Part shown: positions 59,316 to 64,000 of the stretch, piece after piece
Layout of the letters: each line of letters opens with the position of its first letter
Numbering within the stretch: the first letter of the stretch is position 1
NCBI RefSeq assembly: GCF_020103695.1
Contig: NZ_JAHXBF010000045.1
Location: 1-64,000 of the forward strand
From: Hyalangium versicolor
Lineage (GTDB): Bacteria > Myxococcota > Myxococcia > Myxococcales > Myxococcaceae
Direction of reading: 5' to 3'
Length of the DNA stretch: 64,000 bases
The notes under the pieces: model-generated
What the model was told of the DNA's origin: nothing
What the model saw: the letters and a program-made list of their open reading frames with translations, nothing else
Database searches by the model: none
Position numbers and translations under genes: made by a program

Positions 59316-59942
59316 TCAGTACGCGATGGTGACGGCTCGGCGGAGGAAGTGAGCATCCTCGAGTTGCTGGACCATGAAGTGGGCGAGATCCGCCCGGGAG
59401 ATGCGAGCCAGGGCGCCAATGAAGATGTCCTCACCGGCACGCCAGAGGCCGTGAGCTCTTCCCTCGGTCAGCCGCGGAGGCCGCACGAGGGTCCAGTCGA
59501 GCCCGCTGTCCCGGATGAGCTGTTCCTGGAGCTGGCGGTCCTGGGTGGCATTGCCGAGGGCGGAGCGCATCCGCCGGTACAGCCACCCGAGGCGCTTCTG
59601 GGGATGGCCAATCAACACGCCCGTGATGCACACCAGCCGCTGGACGCGCTGGGCCTGCATGGCGCTCACGAGGTTCCGGATGCCCTCGGAGCACAGCGTG
59701 GGTGGAGAGTCCCGGCCTGGACCGAGCGCGCAGAGCACGGCGTCCTTTCCGGCCACGGCCCGAGACACGGCGGCGGAGTCGAGCACATCTCCCTGCACCA
59801 CGGAGACGCGTGACAGGAGCGCTCCGAGCGCCTCGGGCCGTCGAGCGAGCACCGAGACAGTGAGGCCCCGCGAGAGCGCATGCTCGACGATGAGGAGACC
59901 GGTGCGACCGGTGGCACCCAGGATCAGGACCTGCTTGCTCAA
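59316..59942 (-). CDS. NAD(P)H-binding Rossmann protein (atypical SDR, SDR_a5/YwnB-like)
   Basis: A 208-residue protein with the N-terminal nucleotide-binding motif LILGATGRTG, an acidic VVQGDVLD segment and VLCALGPG strand typical of NAD(P)-binding epimerase-like proteins of the NmrA/YwnB type. RLVCITG holds the usual serine position as Thr/Gly, so classical SDR catalysis is unlikely. Translation starts at a TTG (59942) with GGAGGA 8 nt upstream, a good but unusual start. Confidence 0.8.
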   Translation of the reverse strand: MSKQVLILGATGRTGLLIVEHALSRGLTVSVLARRPEALGALLSRVSVVQGDVLDSAAVSRAVAGKDAVLCALGPGRDSPPTLCSEGIRNLVSAMQAQRVQRLVCITGVLIGHPQKRLGWLYRRMRSALGNATQDRQLQEQLIRDSGLDWTLVRPPRLTEGRAHGLWRAGEDIFIGALARISRADLAHFMVQQLEDAHFLRRAVTIAY

Positions 59943-59970
59943 AAGGAGTCCTCCGCGCAGGAGTCTCGAA

Positions 59971-60354
59971 TCAGGCCGCCGTGTTGGGGAAGTGCGGGTT
60001 CTCGATGATGCCCAGCACGTTGCCGAACGGATCCTTCACGGTCGCCACGCGGATGCCGCCACCCACATCGTGGACCGGGGTGGCCGGCGTGGCGCCCTGC
60101 TTCAGCAGCCGAGCCCATGCCTCGTCCGCGTTCTTCACGCCCCAGTAGGCCACTCCGCCCGTCGCTCCCGGCGAGTGCGACGACGTGTCCGGATCCAACC
60201 CCAGCTCGAAGCCTCCCACGTTGAAGCCCACATAGAAGGGCTCATCGAAGTACGGCTTCACCCCCAGCACCTCGCTGTACCAGGCGCGTGCCTTCGCCAC
60301 ATCCGTCACCGGGTAGATGACCGTCCGCAGTCCGAGGAAATGTCCAGAGCTCAT
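59971..60354 (-). CDS. VOC-superfamily (glyoxalase-like) protein
   Basis: A 127-residue single-module vicinal-oxygen-chelate protein. The two beta-alpha-beta-beta-beta units are visible: LRTVIYPVTDVAKARAWYSEVLG with PYFDEPFYVGFNVGGFELGL, then VKNADEAWARLLKQGAT and IRVATVKDPFGNVLGIIENP. Members include glyoxalases, dioxygenases and resistance proteins; the substrate is not evident. It lies 28 bp upstream of the NAD(P)-binding gene on the same strand and is probably co-transcribed. Confidence 0.87.
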   Translation of the reverse strand: MSSGHFLGLRTVIYPVTDVAKARAWYSEVLGVKPYFDEPFYVGFNVGGFELGLDPDTSSHSPGATGGVAYWGVKNADEAWARLLKQGATPATPVHDVGGGIRVATVKDPFGNVLGIIENPHFPNTAA

Positions 60355-60419
60355 GGCGGCGCATACTCGTGAGCCCAGGGGCCTGCCGCAACTCCTATCT
60401 TCCTGCTTTGCTACGAGCC

Positions 60420-61454
60420 GTGCCCACCCCGCAGCAGAGCCCGAGCCTCGATGCTTTCGTCCTCCTCAAGCGGCTCGCCCTGGGCGCCATGTCCGAAGTA
60501 TTCCTCGCCGAGGCCAAGACCGCCGCCGGACCCGACAGGCTCGTGGCCCTCAAGCGCATGCGCCCCGAAGTCGCTGGAGACTCGGTGTGGGTTCAGCAGT
60601 TCCTCGACGAAGCCCACCTCACTCGCTTGCTCAACCATCCCTTCCTCGCGCGCCTCCTCACCTTCGGCCAGCACGAGGGGCTGCTCTTCCTCGTCTTCGA
60701 GTACGTGCACGGCCTCACGCTCGCGCAGTTGCTGGAGTCTCGCCGTGCCTCTGGCTCCGCGCCTCTGCCCTGGCCTCACGCCACGCGCATCGCTGCATGC
60801 GTGTGCGAGTGTCTGGACTATCTGCACGGCCTCCGCTCGCGCGAGGGGGAACCCCTGGGGCTCGTCCACCGGGACATCCATCCCGGCAACATCATGCTCG
60901 CCGATACCGGAGCGGTGAAGCTGATCGATCTCGGCATCGCTCGCCGGGCCGGGCGCCTCACCGAGACGCAGCCCGGGTTCGTGAAGGTTCGCCTGGAGTA
61001 CGCCGCGCCCGAGCAGCTCCGTGGCGCTCCGGTGGATGGCCGCACGGATGTCCACGGCGTGGCGCTGACCCTCTACGAGCTGCTCTCCGGTGTACAGCCG
61101 CTGCGGCGGGACAGCCCGGCCCAGACGATGGAGGCCGTGCTGAAGGAGGTGCCGGGTAGGCTCCGCGTACCAGGCCCCGCGCTGCCAGATGTGCTCCGGA
61201 GGGCGGTGATGGCAGCTCTCTCCAAGGAGCCGGAGCGGCGCCCCTCCCTGGCCGACTTCCGTGCCGCGCTCGACGCTGGCTTGCGCACCGCGCGCGCTCC
61301 GATGGTGGGGCTGCCCGAGCTGGCCGACCTGGTGGCCCCCTGGCTCCCCGGAGCCGGCCGCCTGCCGTGGAGCCGTGAGCGCGCACAGGACGAGCGCACC
61401 GCCACCAGCACCGCCGAGCTGTCCGGTGCCTCGCGGCGCGGGACGAAGGGCTGA
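60420..61454 (+). CDS. Ser/Thr kinase-fold protein with degenerate glycine loop
   Basis: A 344-residue soluble Hanks-type kinase domain protein. The catalytic loop HRDIHPGN and AAPEQLRGAPVDGRTDVH are kept, and VALKRM carries the ATP lysine. But the glycine loop is LALGAMSEVFLA in place of GxGxxG, and the DFG motif reads DLG (LIDLGIARR). Many myxobacterial kinases vary here, so activity is uncertain. No membrane span. The GTG at 60420 is chosen; a GTG at 60369 would leave only 14 bp to the divergent VOC gene. It ends 3 bp from the convergent FHA-sigma54 regulator. Confidence 0.8.
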   Translation: MPTPQQSPSLDAFVLLKRLALGAMSEVFLAEAKTAAGPDRLVALKRMRPEVAGDSVWVQQFLDEAHLTRLLNHPFLARLLTFGQHEGLLFLVFEYVHGLTLAQLLESRRASGSAPLPWPHATRIAACVCECLDYLHGLRSREGEPLGLVHRDIHPGNIMLADTGAVKLIDLGIARRAGRLTETQPGFVKVRLEYAAPEQLRGAPVDGRTDVHGVALTLYELLSGVQPLRRDSPAQTMEAVLKEVPGRLRVPGPALPDVLRRAVMAALSKEPERRPSLADFRAALDAGLRTARAPMVGLPELADLVAPWLPGAGRLPWSRERAQDERTATSTAELSGASRRGTKG

Positions 61455-61457
61455 GCC

Positions 61458-62795
61458 TCAGCGGCTGCCCTTGAGCCCGTAGCGGATCAACAGCCCGTGG
61501 ACATGGCTGCGCGCCAGCCCCGCGGTGCGCGCCACCTCGGAGACGTTGTTGTCGCAGCGGACGAGCAGTGCCTGGAGGTACTCGCGGGTGAAGTCCTCCA
61601 CCATGCGCTCCTTGGCCTCCTTGAAGGTGAGGGCGCTCAGGTCCCCCACCGTCGGAGCCGCACTCACCGGCTTGCTGTCCGGCAGCTCCGCGTCCCCCAC
61701 CGCCAGCACCCGGTGCACGAAGTTGCGCAGCTCCCGAACGTTGCCCGGCCAGTCATGCGCGAGCAGCCGCCGCACCAGCTCGTCCGTGAGCGGGAAGTCC
61801 GGCTGTCCCGATTGCTGGAAGAAGTGGCGCGCCAACACGGGGATGTCCTCGGCACGCTCTCGCAGCGCAGGCACGTGCACCGGCACCACCGCCAGCCGGT
61901 AGTAGAGGTCCGCTCGGAAGCGCCCCGCCGCCACCTCCGCCTTCAAGTCGCGATGCGTGGCCGCCACCACTCGCACGTCCACGTCCCGAGCGGCGTTGTC
62001 TCCCACCCGGCGCACCGTGCCGGACTCCAGCACTCGCAGCAGCTTCGGCTGCAGCTCCAGGGGCAGCTCGCCAATCTCGTCCAGGAAGACAGTGCCGCCG
62101 TGAGCCGCGGCCAGTTGCCCCTGCCGATCGGCCATCGCTCCGGTGAAGGCTCCCTTCGCGTGCCCGAACAGCTCGCTCTCGATGAGCGAGGACACCACCG
62201 CGCCACAGTCCACGATGACGAACGGCCCGTCGCGGCGCGGGGAGGCCTGGTGGATCGCCTCGGCCAGCACTTCCTTGCCCGTGCCCGTCTCACCCAGCAG
62301 CAGCACGGGGAAGGCTGATTGCGCCGAGCGCTCCAGCATGCCGAAGAGCCGCTGCATCGCGGCGCTCTGTCCCACCGCTCGCCCGAAGGTGGTGCGTGGC
62401 GCCTGTGTCTCCGCGTCCTCCGTGGGCAGCGGCGCGACCAGCAGCGTCGTCTTGCCGAGCGTGAAGCGAGCCTCGCTGGCCACCGTCACTTCGTGGATGC
62501 GCACGCCCAAAGAGAAGGTGCCGTTGCGTGAGTCCACGTCGCGCACGCGCACGCCCTCGGGCCGGGCTTGCAGCTCCAGGTGGATCCGCGACACCGTCGA
62601 GTCGCTCAGCCGCAGGCCCCCGTCAGCCTGGGTGCCCACCAGCAGCGTGCCTTCCAGCGCGGCTTCCAGCCCCGTGTCGGGCCCTGCCTCCACCACCACC
62701 CGGAACCGGGGCCCGCGCACTTCCGAACGCCCGGCCGCCAGGGCTGCGGGGGACAGCGGTTCGGTGGAGGAAGCGCCCATGAGCTGTGGCAACAT
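61458..62795 (-). CDS. FHA-domain sigma54-dependent transcriptional activator
   Basis: A 445-residue enhancer-binding protein. Residues about 28-115 form an FHA domain (LLVGTQADGGLRLSDSTVSRIHLEL and VRDVDSRNGTF carry the SxxH and NG hallmarks) that binds phosphothreonine. The AAA+ domain has GETGTGKE, GAFTGA, GGTVFLDEIGELP and RFRADLYYRL, and the C-terminal Fis-type HTH reads NNVSEVARTAGLARSHVHGLL. Adjacent Ser/Thr kinases on both sides are obvious candidate writers of the phosphothreonine signal. Start uncertain: ATG 62795 (chosen), ATG 62780 or GTG 62813. Confidence 0.9.
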   Translation of the reverse strand: MLPQLMGASSTEPLSPAALAAGRSEVRGPRFRVVVEAGPDTGLEAALEGTLLVGTQADGGLRLSDSTVSRIHLELQARPEGVRVRDVDSRNGTFSLGVRIHEVTVASEARFTLGKTTLLVAPLPTEDAETQAPRTTFGRAVGQSAAMQRLFGMLERSAQSAFPVLLLGETGTGKEVLAEAIHQASPRRDGPFVIVDCGAVVSSLIESELFGHAKGAFTGAMADRQGQLAAAHGGTVFLDEIGELPLELQPKLLRVLESGTVRRVGDNAARDVDVRVVAATHRDLKAEVAAGRFRADLYYRLAVVPVHVPALRERAEDIPVLARHFFQQSGQPDFPLTDELVRRLLAHDWPGNVRELRNFVHRVLAVGDAELPDSKPVSAAPTVGDLSALTFKEAKERMVEDFTREYLQALLVRCDNNVSEVARTAGLARSHVHGLLIRYGLKGSR

Positions 62796-62806
62796 AAGAC
62801 TGCCCC

Positions 62807-64000
62807 ATGTCACTCCACAAGCAACCCTCCCGGTGCGGCACTTGCGGGCTGCCTGTCGCGGATGCGACGGGTGTCTGCACGGAGTGCACCGCCATCACCG
62901 AACGTGTGGGTGACGAGGCGTGGCGCTCTCCCGCGCCATCGCGGCCGCTGGAGCCGGGAGATGTGCTCGAGGGCAAGTGGCGGCTGGAGAAGCTGCTCGG
63001 CGCGGGAGGCATGGGCCGGGTGTTCCGCGCCACGGATGTCGCGCTGGAGCGCCCCGTGGCCATCAAGCTGCTCCACGATGCGCTGTGCCAGGATCCATCG
63101 AGCGTGGCGCGCTTCGAGCGCGAGGCCCGCGCCATGGCGCGCCTGGAGCACGCGCACATCACTCCCATCTACGCGGTGGGCCGGGATGCTGGGCGCCCCT
63201 TCATCGTCATGAAGCTCCTGGAGGGCGTGTCGCTGTCGCACTACCTGCGCTCGGCGCCCGGCCCACTTCCTGTTGCGGAGGTGCTCGCTCTGGCGAGGCA
63301 GTTGTGCGCCGGGTTGGACTTCATCCACCAGCGCGGCTGTGTGCATCGCGACATCAAACCCGGGAACATCTTCCTGTCTCCGGGTGGGCACGCGACGTTG
63401 CTGGACTTCGGCATCCTGTGGGAGCACCGCGGCGCGGGCGCGACGACGTCGGGAGTTATGCTGGGAACTCCCGGCTACATGGCTCCCGAGCAGGCTCGAG
63501 GTGAGCCCGTCGATGGCCGCGCGGATCTGTTCTCGCTCGGGTTGGTGCTGGTGGAGCTGTTGACGGGGCTGCCTCCGTCGAAGTCGTGTCGGCTCCTGGG
63601 TGAGGGGGCTCGGCATGCGGCGGAGGCGCTTCGGGGGCAGGCTTCGTGGCTCTCCCCGAGAATGGCGGAGGTGCTGGCCAGGGCCGCCGCGCTCAACCCG
63701 GAGCAGCGTTACGGCAACGCGATCGAGTTGTTCGCCTCGATGCAGGAGGCGGCGGGCGGTGACTCGAAGGCGGTGAAGCCAGTCCAGGTGACGCCAGGGC
63801 CTCCCGCGCCACGGAGTTTGCCAGGGAGGAGCAGACGCCGGCTGCTGGCACTGGGGCTGGTGAGTGCCGCGGGTATCTTCAGTGGAGTCCTGTTGGGGAT
63901 ATCGCACTTCAGGGGCTCGGACGAACGCTCCCCTGTCGAGATGGCGAGCACAGGTGGGACGGCTGCTGTCACGCCTGTGGCTGCGCCGGCTCCTGCTGCT
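62807..64000 (+). CDS. Zinc-ribbon Ser/Thr protein kinase with membrane anchor (partial, runs off window)
   Basis: At least 398 residues, open to the window end. An N-terminal zinc ribbon C10xxC13...C24xxC27 precedes a full Hanks-type kinase domain (about 52-310): Gly loop LLGAGGMGRV, VAIKLL, HRDIKPGN, LLDFGILW, GTPGYMAPEQARG and DLFSLGLVLVELL. A membrane span (about 345-365, LLALGLVSAAGIFSGVLLGI) begins a periplasmic region that is cut off at 64000 in an Ala/Pro-rich stretch. The ATG at 62807 lies only 11 bp from the divergent FHA-sigma54 start, implying linked regulation of kinase and reader. Confidence 0.92.
   Translation, partial: MSLHKQPSRCGTCGLPVADATGVCTECTAITERVGDEAWRSPAPSRPLEPGDVLEGKWRLEKLLGAGGMGRVFRATDVALERPVAIKLLHDALCQDPSSVARFEREARAMARLEHAHITPIYAVGRDAGRPFIVMKLLEGVSLSHYLRSAPGPLPVAEVLALARQLCAGLDFIHQRGCVHRDIKPGNIFLSPGGHATLLDFGILWEHRGAGATTSGVMLGTPGYMAPEQARGEPVDGRADLFSLGLVLVELLTGLPPSKSCRLLGEGARHAAEALRGQASWLSPRMAEVLARAAALNPEQRYGNAIELFASMQEAAGGDSKAVKPVQVTPGPPAPRSLPGRSRRRLLALGLVSAAGIFSGVLLGISHFRGSDERSPVEMASTGGTAAVTPVAAPAPAA

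Noticed and set aside
62810..63907. Minus-strand 365-codon frame opposite the right-end kinase
   Set aside because: The plus strand carries an uninterrupted kinase from 62807 to the window end with every kinase motif, so the minus frame is a shadow.
1..64000. CRISPR arrays, tRNA and rRNA genes, intact insertion sequences, replication origin
   Set aside because: Looked for throughout; no direct-repeat/spacer array, cloverleaf, rRNA-like stretch or paired terminal repeats with an intact transposase was seen.

Overview
The window is high-GC, gene-dense DNA from a predatory, fruiting-type myxobacterium (order Myxococcales; probably a Cystobacter/Archangium/Stigmatella-like lineage, although the genus cannot be fixed from sequence alone). 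The evidence is a MYXO-CTERM sorting signal, a DUF2378 (TIGR02265) paralogue, three Ser/Thr protein kinases, sigma54 enhancer-binding proteins with PilZ or FHA sensors, several very large Cys- and Gly-rich lipoproteins, and coding on both strands with many short or overlapping tail-to-tail junctions. I saw no rRNA, tRNA, CRISPR array or intact insertion sequence.

Left edge (1-6.6 kb): a small conflict/defence-like island. It holds a metallophosphoesterase fused to a STAND (NB-ARC-like) NTPase, a divergent two-gene Septu-like pair (SMC/OLD-type ATPase plus HNH nuclease), and a degenerate IS66-type transposase. 6.8-19.6 kb: housekeeping and signalling genes: GNAT acetyltransferase, transketolase, two tiny paralogous membrane peptides, a zinc-knuckle/AP-repeat protein, a protein with an SSB-like acidic tip, a MASE1 histidine kinase, a beta-lactamase-fold hydrolase with a small secreted partner, a PilZ-sigma54 activator, a DUF2378 protein and OxyR.

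19.9-34.9 kb: surface and envelope region. A 2350-residue protein joins a lipoprotein adhesin ending in MYXO-CTERM to an internal signal peptide and an OmpA-type outer-membrane protein. Then come a secreted protein, a response regulator/hybrid kinase operon, a CxxCH-containing lipoprotein, a type III secretion rod-like protein and an LpxR-like lipid A deacylase. 34.9-38.2 kb: the most striking gene, a 1073-residue protein with MJ1316, EEP phosphodiesterase, 2H phosphodiesterase and eukaryote-type poly(A) polymerase modules, read here as a one-chain RNA end-repair/tailing machine.

38.5-53.2 kb: a VCBS-type lipoprotein with an HDHDHDG metal-binding tail, an ATPase-PD-(D/E)XK plus WD40 operon, a 1439-residue lipoprotein, and a Ser/Thr kinase followed by two small secreted proteins. 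53.3-64 kb: an Rpn-family nuclease, leucyl/arginyl-tRNA-protein transferase, an EF-hand NucA-type nuclease, an EamA exporter, an NAD(P)-binding protein, a VOC protein, a degenerate Ser/Thr kinase, an FHA-sigma54 activator, and divergently a zinc-ribbon Ser/Thr kinase that runs off the right end.

A roughly 60-bp intergenic hairpin repeat occurs three times (about 2.6 kb, 58.12 kb and 58.22 kb). Several convergent gene pairs are separated only by perfect hairpins that probably act as two-way terminators.
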